Assembly: GCF_040954835.1 (NCBI RefSeq)
Contig: NC_090707.1
Location: 31,638,570-31,702,569, forward strand
Origin: Lepisosteus oculatus
Lineage: Eukaryota; Chordata; Actinopteri; Semionotiformes; Lepisosteidae
Direction of reading: 5' to 3'
Length of the DNA stretch: 64,000 nt
The translations under genes were made by a program, and so were the position numbers. This document shows, piece after piece, positions 12,601 to 27,600 of this stretch. Within the stretch, counting starts at the first letter, position 1, and each line of letters opens with the position of its first letter. Under the pieces are notes generated by a model. It did not search any database, was not told where the DNA came from, and was given only the letters and a program-made list of their open reading frames with translations.

Positions 12601-15600
12601 ATCCACAACCTTCACAGCCATGCCAACTGCGTCTGTGCCAAAGGATGCTGCAGATGGGGCAGCATTGGGCACATTTCCTGTGCATGTCTCACTGATGTGA
12701 ATTAAAGACACGGGGATCTTCAGGACATGGCTGGCAACCTGCAAAAGACCAGTACAGAATTTATATTAAAATACCAAAGTCTTCCAGCAAATGCCCTTCA
12801 CCGTGCCTTACTCCTGCTTAGGTGGAACTGGCCGATGTCTCACCCATAAACCTTCATACTTAAGCATGGAGAAAGCTTTTTTAAAAAGCTATTGAAATAC
12901 CACAGGGCATTAAAACATAAGAAGAAACTAAGAACAATTTGAAATGAGAGGAGGCCATTCATCCCATCTAAATTATTTGGTAGTTCATGATGGTTCATCG
13001 CTTTTTCACAGGCATCCTAATACAATACTTAATATTCGCAGACTCAAGATATTTTAGATTAGTTTACCACACAACTAATGCCTTTGAATGCCACAATACC
13101 AATTTTCCTATTTTGTAATTATTGTCTAGAATTAGCTGCTTGTGTATTTTGACTTGTAGAATCCGGACCTGCCCTGGCTCGAGTAAAATTTAATACTGAG
13201 AACAACTAACTGAAAGTTGGGGGTAACATTATCAGAAATAGCCATTGTGCCATTTTGTGTATACTTCTAATGCATACTGAATGCAATGGTCACTCTGAAT
13301 ACCCATTCATGGGAATAACAGAGGTGACCAGAGATGTACTCAGACAATAAAACTTTTTGTAAAACGTCTTGGGTTTGGAGCACCATGGGGGATACACGTT
13401 GCGTACTGGTGCACTTTGGCCGATGTCATATCTTCCAGATGGGTGCTACACATTATTGGTGTTCAACGGGAGTGTCTGGAAATGCGCTATATGATGATGA
13501 TGATTCTTATTATTATTGTAATTTTATAATATGTCATAATGTAATGCAAGTCCAGGGCAACAGACATACCTATGCAGCCATAAAATTCAAAATAGTGTTC
13601 TTTACAGTTTTTTAAAATTGAAAAAAACACCACAAAACAGTCAACAACTAGTTTCAACAACTAGTATTAGTGTTCTTACAGTTTCTGACCATTACGTTGG
13701 ATGCCTAATCTGCTTACCATTCACAAGTCTTTCCCTCTAAGACACTTTCAAAACTCTACCGAAAGATGCTCAAAACTCACAGTTCCAAAGTTCATGGTAA
13801 GTTTAACTTTCTCTGGTAAGTGGAGCACATACTGTACTGAAGAAGATCCTATTGCTCTCTTGATCTGGCAAGACCTACATTTCTAAAACCATGTTAAATA
13901 CAGTATTCACCAGGACAGTGGTTCACCACCCTGGCGTATCATTGTGTCTCATAGTTTTTGTTCCATCTGGGCTCTTTATTTTTCAGATTATTTTTTAAAC
14001 CAGATGCAGAAACAGTAGTCAAATTTATCGGTATATAACTACTTGGGTCAGTTTTGTCAGCATTCTTGTGGATGGGCATTATCCCATGGGCCCCTCTCTT
14101 GAGAAACTGTTGGAAGAGTTGCATCAATGGCTTCTGAATAATATCTCTTGTTTCCTTGGGGACAATTAGTAAGATACCATCGGGCCCTGGGGATATATTA
14201 AACTTGAGTGCTTCTACAACTTGAAACACTTTTGCCTCTTCTGTGCTACTGCTATTTAATACAGAGCTTTGTCCCTCCACTGCCTGAGGCGTAATGTTGT
14301 CTTCTTCACAGTAAATACCTGAATGAAATTGTTCATTTATGTACATCAGCCACTTCCTTATCTAGAAATTTGATGTCCTAAATACATTTTACTGGATCCT
14401 TTGTTGTAGTACTGAAAGAATGTTTCATTATTTACTTTAGCCTCAATTGCAATATTCCTGCCCATCTCTCTCTCTTGTACTTTCTAATATCCTTTATAAA
14501 CAGTGCTCGTGATTCATGCTGCTGCTTTTTTAACAGTTTTGAGTGATTTTGAACTATAAACTATTTTCAAAAATCAGAAAGATTCTGAATTTTCTAATGA
14601 CTATTGAGACTTGTCGTCCACATAACATTTGAGAAGATGCAATGACACCTCATCCCACCTGGATCATCTTGGTGTTGATACCCTGGCCCATCTCTGTGCC
14701 ACCATGAGTGACCAGTACTGAACCATCCTTATAGATATGAATAAGGGCAGCTCCCTAAGGAAAGAAAGAAGCTGTCTTCAATAAGTAAGCATTTCTGTAG
14801 TGACTAATGGATTACATACTTGTATGTTCATTTTCAGCAACTGTAGTACTGTAAATTAGTTGCTCCATATAATTTACACTAATCGCAATAATATAGTTGC
14901 ATTGAGAATTGAAGGGATTTTGAAATATTCTTAGAATTTTTCAGAGTTGTTTTTTTTTAATTAGTAATGGGTGCATTGCATGGAAAACACCTTTTCAATG
15001 AAGAATAAAGTTCTGAACTATTAACAAGGATGCAATGCAGATTTTTTGTCAAACCACACTGTACTTTAAATCGCACAGAAATTTGAGCAGCTAGTCCAGT
15101 ACAAAATGGGTTCGTTTGTTTTCACACTTTAGAAACCAACTGAGAAAGAGCTGCTGCACCTGGTTGTAGAAGCCTTTGGAAAAGCCAATGCCAAATTTCA
15201 GTGGCACTGCGGAGATGCCTCTCTTCTTCCAGCGGTTTTGGGCATTGAACTCCTCGATGGCCAGCCTCCTGTTCTGATAGGCCGACTTCTTCAGACACTC
15301 CTCCCAACAGCGCACCATGTTATGAGGGTCGACCAGCTGCTTGTGGTGAGTGTAAGATGGTTCCTTGTACATGTTTATATCCCTCACCTAGAGACACAGT
15401 ATTGAAGTTCTGTGGTCATAGGAATAGTTACATCCTATTTCATGACTGGTACATTTTTTCTCAATTCTAATTCTCTTCACTTATCTTTAATATTGGCCTT
15501 AGTGTGTCCTTCAGGATGAGTGTGCTTCCCTTTTCTACCTCCCAAACCCAAATGAGTTGTATTGATGTTGCCTAGCATTATATAAAACACCAATGAGCAG

Positions 15601-18600
15601 TTTGCTAATTTAATCTGTTATGAATTGGTAGGGATGTCATCTCTGGAGTAAAACTTGAATGGCTAAGTGACACAGCTACAGTATGCACTGCTTAATATTA
15701 GTATTAGTATGCTGACTAATGCACTTATATATTATATGGTGTCATTTTCTACATTCCTTAACAGCCATAAACTGGTTTAACTTCATTTCTCAAAATAGCA
15801 CAACCATTCCATTGAGAATGCTGAAATATAGATGCCGAAATATACAGTATATTTCTCTCACCTTCTCAGCAGGAAGGCCACATTTGGCTGCCACTTCATG
15901 TAGCACACTCTCAATGATCGTCAGACCCTGAGGCCCTCCAAACCCCCTGAAGGCAGTGTACGATGGGAGATACGTTTTACAGACCAGGCCCCTTCCTCTC
16001 AGGTTAGGGATTTTGTAACCATTGTCCATGTGTAGCAGGGCTTTTTCCATAATCTAACCCAAAAACAACAAGAATAATCAAAGGGATCCATTTTCATCAA
16101 AGCAATTCTATATATAAGAACCTAATTTTTAAATATCTTTCCTTTACTCACATACCAATCACAGAACCTCACAGTAATGCCATGTACTTGTACTATTGCA
16201 TAGTAAATTGTAATGTGGACATACAAAGGAAGACTCATCCAAAGTGCTTCCTCCATTGCTGTAGTAGGTAATGTCTGCTGCAAGTATGGTTCCATCATTC
16301 ATGAATCCCACCTATGGCAAGACATCATGTGAATGAATAACCGAGGACTGTAAGAATGGCATAAATATGTAGTAAAGTCTATGCTTTGGAAATTACCTTG
16401 TATTTACCCAGAAAGGGGTGTCTTCCACTAGTGATCAGCATATCGTCCCCTCTGTCCAGCACACAGCGCACCGAACGGCCTGTCCTTCAGGAAAGACAGA
16501 AACACCCCAGTCATAATCTTTTCATAAGAAAGTATCTGTATTATCTGCAACCTGGAGTTTTGTGGTGCCCCTAATCAATCGTTGAAGTAATGCGACTTAC
16601 AGTACTGAAAATGGTATACACACAGTAGGCACAGCATACTTTAAAAATCATGTCATTGGATTTCAAAAACCGCATCTACTCATTTCCTTTTTTTTTCTTT
16701 TTTTCCTTCTTATGCAATACACAAAACATGCATTGAAACGGTACAAAGAAAATTAAGTCAACAGAATACAAATGAAAACATATTGTACAAATCACACAAT
16801 TCCAACACAATAACCTAGGACAGATTAGGTTTACAGTACAAATACATAAAAAATATAGCAAAGGAAAGGAAATAGGACAAAAAGGAATAGGGGAGCCCAA
16901 CTATTCAGGGTGGGATAAAAGAAAAGGATCCATCCATTTTCTAACCACTTTACCTAAAACATGGTTGCCGGGGAGTCAGAGCCTATCCCATCATGCAACG
17001 GGCACAAGGCAAGAAGCACCCTGGATAGGACACCAATCCATCACACTCTCACCAGGGCCAGTTTTCTCAGGAGGCAATTAACCTACCAGCATGTAGCTGA
17101 ATTGTGGGAGGATGTACTGTACAAACCCCACACACAGAGCACCCCAGGTCCAGTACTGGTCCCAGGACCACAGTGCTACAAGGCAGCAATGCTAACCACT
17201 GCACCATCATACCACCTTTTTGAAGAGCCCAGAATAGTTTTTTTAAATCTATTTTCATCACCTACATTAGAATTATGCTCATTTTTAATGACAGATAATT
17301 TTATTGAATGTCATTCATACAATTAAAAAACACCCAAATATGCCTCAGGCTGGGAATGGTGCCTTCTGGTCGTTGAATACAAAAAAGGTCTGATATTTTT
17401 CACTCTGAGTGCTTCATTACCATACTGGAGCACTAATTAAATTAGACACATGTCCAAAACCACTTTTATCAAAACCTGAGGCTGCCTGAGTAGATATCAA
17501 CACAGCTCTCCAGTTCCACCAGGGGGCAGGCTGGCCCAGTGAACGGAGAGGTCTGCTTTTATAACTCAGTTGGTGCCTTTAGCAGCAACATGATGAGAAC
17601 ATAAGAACCTGCTGACAGTGATGTGTTGTCACAGAGACCAAACAGTAAAGATCGTGTTTCCATCCACTCACTGAAAAATCACTTCCGTTGTTTTCTTCCA
17701 CTACAGAAAGAAAATCACCTAATCTTATGACTCCTGAAAAAACTCAACGTTGACAGTGTCAAGATTTCATAATTGTACATCACATACTGTAACTATGTCA
17801 ACATATACTGAAATTATGTTCCACTCCAGGCCTTACTGTGCAGGATGATTTCCACAAAGAGAGTAATTAACTGCAGTTCTGGATGAGCAACATTTAATTG
17901 AAATAAAATTAGAAATACGACTACAGTTTTATACACAGATACCTGCTATAGAAGAGCTGCTTTGACAAGTATTGTATGAATGTTATATCTTGGTCTTAAG
18001 AATTGTAATACAGACAATCACACAATTGATGTTTAAACCACACACAGAAGTATAGCAACACAAAGATCATTTCTGCTTTTCTGAGGATGACCTTTTTAAA
18101 ACGTGAGGTCACCACGAAAGAAACAGCAAACGGCAGAATGAATTTCAAAATTCAGAGCACTGATAGTTGGTCTCTCTTACACTTACCAGGGCAAAGGGAT
18201 ATTCAATTTGTGTGGTATCAGGATGAATTAATTTGGTCATTTTCCGATGCCATCTTATAGAAACACAACGTGCATTTGCCATTTGTGTTTTTTGGAAATT
18301 CAGAAATGGTTGTTCATTAATACTTAGAGCCATTAAATGGGAACTGCAGTCCCAATGTTTAATGTTATTAAATCTCGGTAACAAAATACATTTATTGACA
18401 TTATTTTACAAATTTTGAATTAATCACAAAATCGTGAACTTTGTGAAAGTACTGTAGGTCAGCATGCAGTTGTGAAATTGCATTAGACTTCCCATGAATT
18501 GCAACGTGATGCAGCACCTTCCTGCTCACTAGTCACTGTAATGACTATTGTAATGCAATCCACAGAATGAGCAAATAAGTACGGGTTGTGCAGCAGACAT

Positions 18601-21600
18601 TTCACCACAGAAATGTTCCAACGTGATCTGCATGCAGAGTTAACAAGCAAGTAATATTTGTCTGCTAAACCATCTGAAGTCGAGAACACTAATTCTATTG
18701 GATTGAAAGAGATGTATTTACAAACCTGCTTGTTTACAATGTAATAACACATCACAGGAAGTTGTCATGCCAAATTCTGAATCACAGAACATGACACTGA
18801 GCATACCTGGAAATTTAGTCTATTTTGTGATATAAATTGGTGATTTGTGAAGTCACAGTTTACATTCTCTTTTATTGCAGCTTGAAATGCACTCATCAAT
18901 GCTGAATCTTTGTAATGTACACATGTGAAATGTACAAATAGCATTACTGTTCCCGTTTAATTAGATAAAAGCATGCTCAGTTCATGCTTTAATTTCTTTT
19001 GTAGTTTACGTTACTGCTCTGAATGCTTCAAATCAAGAACATTTTGGTCCAGCAATCTTTATTGCTTTATTGGTGTACAATCCAATTCAGTACAGTACTT
19101 ATAATATTTAAATTGTGGTGGTGAAAGCATTTTCTAAAGGTAAACAGTGAACAAAATGTACTTACTTGTGTGCTGCCGTCGCTGTTATTGCAGAAATAGC
19201 TGCAATCTTCATTACCTTTCCACCAAAACCTCCACCCACCCTCTTCACATGGCATGTGACCTTATTGGCATTAGTGCCCAAAGTGAGTGCTACCACCTCC
19301 TGGGCAAAAAGAAATTAAAAACAGCAGCACAGTATAGAATTTCATCTGTCCACATCTCAGGAGGCAAAGAAGAAAAAATGTTCTCTGATTTTATGTGATG
19401 TTCTGCTTTCTGTGATGCGCATGGGGGTGTCTTCTTAGCAACATGCAGTAAAAGGCTGTTCTGCCAAAAGGGATTTTGTGGGAAATACTTTTACACAAAA
19501 CTGACAATCTTTCATGCTGACGGTGTAATGGAAGTGGCTGAGAGAGAAAGGATTGTGCTGCTTTTATTGAGATGTCTCTTATTGTGTACCTCCTTCACAT
19601 CAAGGATGGCCATTTCCATGTTCAGAACTGTTTCCATGTTTCCTTGCTTTTTCCAATCTAATCAAGTCAAGTCTGTTGTCTTCTTTATATAACAGGCCTC
19701 TTTTTCCTTTCAGTTCAAACATATTACATCTCTGATGTAATATGCTCAATTGATTGAAAACAAAAAGGGCTTAATAAACCCACCCTGCAGCACTATCATG
19801 GTCCAAATGATACATATTTGCTCATCTGATAAAGAGTCTTCCTCTGGCTGTGAGTATTATCATGCAACTAAAGCTCTATTCACTTTTATAATCATTACCA
19901 TTCATGACATAGATAAGAATGTAAAGATTATCTGGTTTACTGTAATCACCAATTGCAGCAGAGGCTGTAAAACAACTACTGTAACACTGAGGAGCAGAGA
20001 ACAATTCAAGGCATTCCAGTCACAACTCTGGTAAAGTAATACAGTAATTGAAAAATAAATTGGGTGGACACTGGTTTCCTCTCATCTAATAGTAAGCATG
20101 TTGGCTAGATAAATCCATCAATATTCTAACAGCTTTATCCAATACAGGGTTGTGGGGGAGATGGAGCCTAATCCAGCAAGCAGCAGGCACAAGGCAGGAT
20201 ACACCCTGGATGGGATGCCAGTCCATCACGCTCACACCAGGGCAAATCTTCCCGGAAGTCAATTAAACTACCAGTATGTCTTTGGACTGTGAGGAGGGAA
20301 CCGGAGCACCCAGTGGAAACTCACATAAAGATGAGGAGATCATGCAAACCCCACGCTGACACTTGGAATTAAAGCAAGGCCCCAATGCTGTATTGATAAT
20401 CTCTGTGCGTGCCATTAATCTTGTCAACAAAATGTGCCTGTTTGCTTATGTGTGTGGCCCAAGCCTGTGCCCTATCCTTTTGGGATAGACTCTGGGTTGC
20501 AGAGAACCTCACCAGAAATAAGTACTTTTCCAATAATGGAATTATATTCCTTGGCCTAATACTTTAACTCCTGCACTCTGGCCATTCTCTGCAGTAAGAA
20601 ACTCTTGCTCTCTTCCGCATTATATCAACAGATTACAAGACTGACAAATCTGGAAACCATGAGGGTTTCAAATGAGATGATAATTTAAGTTTCAAAGCTC
20701 CAAATAAATTAAAGATCTACTCAGATTTCGTATTTATATTCTAAGTTTTATTAATTTTATAATACTACATGTGTTAAAGTACAGCCAGGTTTAAAGCAAA
20801 AGTGTCTTACCTGGGTGTATGCGGCGTGTTGAGTTGCCACAAAAAGTTCCATTTCACCATCTTCCCCTTTTGGAACAGCGATGACACCTTGTGTCTCCAT
20901 ATAAAAGTGCTCCTGCCCACCCATGTAAATCTGTCCTGTTAACAGATAAAAAAACTTGTTTACAGCTTGTCCTGACAGAGTCAAAGCCACTCAGCTCTTG
21001 ATGTTTTTGGCCTTTTGTGGTTGGCTAATGACAAAACCCATTCTGGACCACCAATGTGTAGACTTTGGAACAACCCTGTCACTGACAGACAATTGCAGAG
21101 AATTTGTACACATCTCATGTTTCAACTACCAATAACTGACCTTTCCAAGGCTTTGATTGGGTGAATTGTTTTTTATCCAAACATTTAATCCATTATTAGT
21201 ATAAAATTAGAGAGCTGGAAAAGAAAAAGTAGCAGTTTATTCCACAGTGAAAGGTAAAAAATAAAAAGAATAGAAATGTTTTTGTGCTTAATGAATCATC
21301 CTGTTGAGTTATGTGTTTAGTGTTATAACAGCCATGTCAATAATAGTGTTAAATTCCCCCTGTGGAGGAATGGGCTAACGCTCTCAGTCACCTGACCAGT
21401 TGCTTGAAAACAATTGGTCATGTGACCTTATAAAAAGCATGAAGGAGCATCTCAGTTGGAATCATGTCTGCTGTCTGCTGTGTACCTCTATTCTCCACTT
21501 AACCAAGGGAGATGAATTAACCAAAGACCAAAGAGTCTCAGGGGAGATCTTTAAATTGTTTGTCTGAAGTCAGCAAGCAGTTCACCTGCTCAGCTTTGAT

Positions 21601-24600
21601 AGTTAGGGACTCCGAGAAGACGAAGATAGTCAGAAGTTCAAAGAGGGGCTTAGACTTTTGTTTTGCATGCACTGTAAAATAAATAAAAAAACACTAGTGT
21701 CGTTTGAACTTTACACCTGTGTGTTTGGTGTGTCTGGTTGGCCTGAACCTGCCTACTTTAAAGGCTCTGTCACAACATGCCCAATGGGTTGTCACACTAG
21801 TGTTAATTCATAGCTTGCTTTACAATGTTTTACCTTCAAGAATACAATCCACTTTTTCAAAGGCTTCATCCACATTTCCTCTTTCCAGTTTCCTCTTAGG
21901 GTTAAAGAAGGACTGGTGTTGGATGGCTTCCTGAACAAGCAAGAATAAGAAGATTTTGTATTTGAAGGGCGGAGAAAAAAACAATCCAGACAGATTTGTC
22001 CCTCACCAGAATAAACAAGGGAGACCTCCCATATGTACACATTTATTTAACAGCACTAGCAATGGATTGGTCATTCTGATCCTACAAACCCACAGTAGTA
22101 TTTGAAAATTGTAATCTAAACCTTGTAAGATGTGCTTTATTAAGTTACATTCAAGCAATTATTAGTCAGATTATTGGGTATTTTAGTTGCACAAGCACCT
22201 TATAACAAATATAAAACAGCTTCTTCAGCATTCAGCAGGATCAAAGAGACTCTGTGTTTCAATATATGGACTCTGTTTTTCTTATACGTCAGGTGGGTTT
22301 TGATTTTGCTGACTACCTATTTTTACAACAGCAAAAATATTTAGGTTTTCATGTATTGAGTTTTAATAACAGCAGATTAAACTGACAAAACATTCTAAGT
22401 TGTTTTTTTTTGTACCAGTCAAATAAGATATATAAAATGTTTTCTTGATTGAACTCAGCTCAGTTCCAGTTGAATTCCACTGAACCTATATACATTCTGG
22501 TTAGTTTAAAAATAATTGGAGCACATTTGCTCAGGTCCTGTGGGAGCTGAAGAAGTGACGGATGTGAACCTCAATAGTGAAGAAGACAGGGGTCAGATCC
22601 TCATAGGTAACTTTCACTCTCTCTGCTGCTCTCTTGGCCTGGTCTCTCGTGTCTGCTACAATGGCTCCAATAATCTGCCCAACACAGGTCACCTACAGGC
22701 ATAGGATCAACATGCATCAACATATATACATCTATCTTTAAATATAGACTGTGGAAAAATCGATTTTATTGGAATCCTGGAATAATGTTAGTGATATTCT
22801 TTAATCCCATGGACACAACCTTGTATGGTTCCGTTGGAATGTATGGCGGATGTTTTAAGGAAATGTGTAACTCATAACGCTATCAGCATTGACCTCCTGG
22901 GAAAAACTAAGGTTGCTTCTGGAAGATTTGTTAGTGGGGCCAGTAGGGGGTGCTCAGCCTGCAGTCTGTGTGGGTCCTAATGCCTCAGTATAGTGATGAA
23001 AACACTATATTGTAAAAAGGTGCCATCCTTTGGATCAGACATAAAACCGAAGTCCTGGCTTTCTGTGGTCATTAAAAATCCCAGGGTCTTTCTCGAAAAA
23101 ATGTAGGGGTGTTACCCTGGCATCCTGAAATTTCCCCCTGGCCTTTACCAATCAAGGTAATGGCCTCCTAATAATAATCCCCATCTTTGCATTGGCTTCA
23201 TCACTCTGTTCTCATCCCCAGTGATAACGGTACGATGCTTAGTTCAGGGCCCTATGCAGACGGTATAATCCGGAAGTAAGTGGAGAAGGACAATGGGGAG
23301 GAGACGAGGATCAGGGCAGGTGACAAACAGGGGGGCGTTACCATGGATGCACATTGGTGTGATGAAGGGGATCCCCAGTGCTTTGAGTGGAGAGTCCAGA
23401 AAAGCGCTATATAAGTGTAAGGAATTATTATTATAATTAAGCAAAAGTCTGTGTATTGAAAATTGGCATAGAACATTAAAAAAATTATAGTATTTTAACG
23501 TCAGTCTAATGCTAATGTGGAAATTCAAAAACAAGCATTAGTCTTGTTCAGGTAAGAACAAAAGTAACAAATTATACAGAATCCGTTTATCCGAGAAGTG
23601 CAAATAAGCTGACTGATCCTCAGTGGTCTATGTGATGGTTCGGTGGTGCACAATACAGGACTGCAACTTTCATTCTAATTCATGTTGGTAATTGGATGCA
23701 TGATGACATACAGTAACAAACCTAATTCAGCATTGTCACTTGATTGTATAACCATAAGACCACTGCTGCCACATTAAAGACTTTCAACTGTGAAATACTA
23801 TAACACTGCCCAGCTGTTGATAGTTTACAGTATCCAACAGCCAACACATCCAGATGACTGAACAATTCAGATTTAACACACACTCCCATGTCCCAAGCCC
23901 TAGGCTAACTACTTGAGCCAATCATGGTTTACAAAATTAAACTTGGCAAAAAACTAAACACATCAGTCTGTGGCTCTCCTGGACAAGCAAAGAGAAACTT
24001 TGATCTCATTAAACCCACGGTGCATTGGTATGTAGAGCAGGCAGTACCTCCTCCTCAGCAAAGAGTTCCTCCACTTCATTAAACCACAGCCTCCTGTTGA
24101 CTCCTGGAACATCTTTGGCTGACAGGAAAGTAACCACCCCTGGCACACTGACCGCTTCTGAAGCATCAATGGATCTGAGTCATGATACCGCCGGCCAATG
24201 AAATATAGGAACACACTTTAGAATCACACAAACACCCTGGGTGAATAAAGCAGCTCAATAGTTGCCTAGTTACTATCAATGCATAATTTAATGTTGTACA
24301 ATAAATGTCGGGTACATATATATGGTTAGAAAAAATTCTGCCATTAACACCACCAAATATCAATAAGTAGAATATCCATTCATCCATCCATTTTCTAACT
24401 GCTTTATCCAATACAGGATGGAGGGGGAGCCGGAGCCTATCCTGGCAAGCAATTGAGTACAAGGCGGAATGCACCCTGGATGGGACACCAATCCATCACA
24501 GGGCACATTCATAGACACAGACACATGCACATTCTCAGCAGAGCCAATTTTCCCAGAAAATAACTCAACTACCAATATGTTTTGGACTGTGGGAGGAAAC

Positions 24601-27600
24601 CAGAGCACCTGGAGAAAAGTCACACGTACACAAGGGAATACTCCTTGCAGATCACACCCCAGGAATTGAACACAGGACACCAGCCCTGCAAGGCATCAAT
24701 TCTAACCACCCTGCTACTAAATAAGTAGAATATGGAACTGCAAATTATGTTTCGGTATGATTGCATTTTTCACCACCTGAATGTTTCAATCTTAAGTTGC
24801 TTTTACAAACGTTCTTAGCTGTGCTAGTAAAAATGGTTTCTAGCTGGAAGTCTGTAGTGGAGAGAAGTCAGAATCACAGCCTGATAGACAACTCTTGATT
24901 GCTATGAAACACATCTATTCAGATATCAGTTAATTTGGGAAGAGTTAGCTGGATTGACAATAACTGAAGTGGTCACACGCACAGGAAACACGCAATACGA
25001 TGTGAAGCAACTCAAAAGGATAAATACAAAATGTAGATGAAACGTGTTGTATTGTGGTTTCCATCAAGAAGGAGTAATTACTCCTATCCTTTTTTATTAG
25101 CTTCCGTGAAATTAAAATGACCCCTTTTATTTAACATAAATAATAGTCCGTACATTAATCATTTCCTGCTCTTTCTCAAACTTGCTTTTATGTGTATGAC
25201 AGCTTTTTTAGGTTGAGTGTCTTATATTTGCTGTGATCTGATAAACGAGTGGTGGGTTTATATATTCTAGGATCGCTAGTGTAATTTCCGTTAATGCTTA
25301 ATTCACACCATCCTAATTATACCATAGAAATATACCGTAAAGCTTTCTACACCAAGGCACATAGCTGCAGTGCCCACTTCCACTCTTGATGTGATTACTT
25401 TCCCTAGTGAAAGTAACAGTTTCAATTGCCTCAACAGTTTTAGGAAATGAAGATTAAGCTGCATATAATATTTGCACGGAGTTTGTCTATTCTTCCCATG
25501 TTAATGTGGGCTTTTGCTGGGTACTACGTTCTCTAACAACAGTCCAAAAGCGTGCATTGCTGGTAGGTTAAATGGCTTCTGGTTGTGTGTGTGTTTTTTG
25601 CTGTGTGTGCCTTGCAATGGAATAGCTTCCCATCCAGGGTGTATCCCGCCCTGTGCCCGTTGCTCGCTAGTATAGGCCTCAGCTGTGCCGCTACCTTGTA
25701 TTGGATAAAGCAGTTAGGAAATGGATGAATAGATTAGAATAGATAGAAAGTTTAGGATCTTGAGATTTACAAGGTAGCACTTACATTATCTTGGCATGAG
25801 GTCTGGTGCTCGTCACCATGAAGAGAAAGAGCTCCCCAGTGATGCTGGGAATGTCATCATAGTAAACTGCCTCCCCTGTTGCCTGTTTGAAGGAAGACTG
25901 GTGCATGCTGGGCCGTCCAATGGGGTCATCTAAAGGCTGTGTGGCTTTAACTACCTGGTGCAACATCAGAAAACATATGAAGAAGAGGGTCTGCTCTCAT
26001 TCATGTGTACGGTGTATTACATCTTCATTTTCATACTCTTTGTATCGTATCCTTTTGTGACAATTATCATCTGAAAATATTTTGAGACATTCTTCTCTTA
26101 AACAAACCTGGTATGAGTGATGTCCTTGTGGCACTTCATTCTTAAAAGACTTGAGAGCGGTAAGATATTCAGGAGGCAGATCTTCGACACACAAATCCTG
26201 AAGAAAAACCCAAGTGGATTTAATAACTAGTACATTGCATTGGGTTCTTGTAGAACAAGAAGAAGGAATTTACATACTGTTATTTATAAATTAGACAGCA
26301 ACATCTTCCAGAATATACACTTCCTGGAGAGGGAATACTACAGTTATATTCCCGAAACAGTAAGCAACTGGAATCCAGTGAACATATTTATTCCACATAA
26401 GCATACTTCTACAACTCTTTAAATAATGTATTTTTCAACTCATGGTGAACAATTAACATTTTTTACACAAAGAAAAGGTCCAATATCCATCCATTTGATT
26501 AATTATCACAGAATGTAAGTGTATCCTAAGCTGATGGCTGGATATCAGCTTTTCTACTGCATCAAGCACAGAGATAGTAAGAAAAAACATGAACTTTAAA
26601 ACACAAGAAAGCCTGTAAGCAAGGAGAGGCCATTTGTGCTTCCTTTCTCATTTGGATGTTTAGATTTAGCCTAAAGATGTAATACCTTCTTGAGGTACAG
26701 TATGAGGAGGTATGATGACAAAAATTGAATTAATATTCTAATTAAGTTCTTAGCAAGGTCTCAAGTTTGATTTTATGTTCCCTTGATTTAAACTCCATAC
26801 TTATGTGCACAAGCATTCTGTCTTTATGAGGACATAGAAAATTCCACATAAACACCTACAGTACATCCCTCTAATGTGTAGCTTCCTGTAGCTCAGGATC
26901 ACCTGTGTGATTCATCTGATTGATCACCCTACATGTATCACTACTGTATGTACTTGGTTGTATTTGATTTGTTAAATGTCTGCACAAGCTGTAATGTTTT
27001 AAGAACATAAAAAAGGTCATTTTGGGGTCATCTAACCTCTTTGATAGTTAGTAACTACTGTAAAAGATTCATGGATGCCATCCAGCAGTTTCTTGAAAGA
27101 AGCCTGACTTGGCTTTAACAAGATGGCTCAGTAGCATGTTCCACTCTCCCATAATTCCTTGGAAAAAAATGCCACCAGTTTTCATTTTTAAAAACAGTAA
27201 ATCTCTTACTGCTTTAAAAGTTTGCTTTGCATGTGTGTGTGTATATAATGGATATTAATTGCTGTTTCAAAGTGTCATGACCCCAAGCTTGAAAGCAACA
27301 AAATGTGAAACCTACGCAAGGTTCTGAACACTTTTGCAAGGCACTGTATACAGTATGTACTGTACATTTTGTGATGGTACAGAAGGTGCATGGATGGATT
27401 ATTTAAATGCAATGCGATGCTGTGAAAGCTTGCATGCAACCACCTGATTTATGAGATATTGATACAATAATAAAGTAATAAAGTACATTTACCTCTACAG
27501 TACAGTATGTACATTATTAGGAAATAAAGCACATTGAGTTGTACAAGAAAGTAAGTAATAAATGGTGCACATCTAACCCTGTGGTGCTCACATCAAATCT

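Noticed and set aside
26240..26422. 60-codon plus-strand open frame near AOX exon 16
   Set aside because: No similarity and no conserved features; it lies in intron 15.
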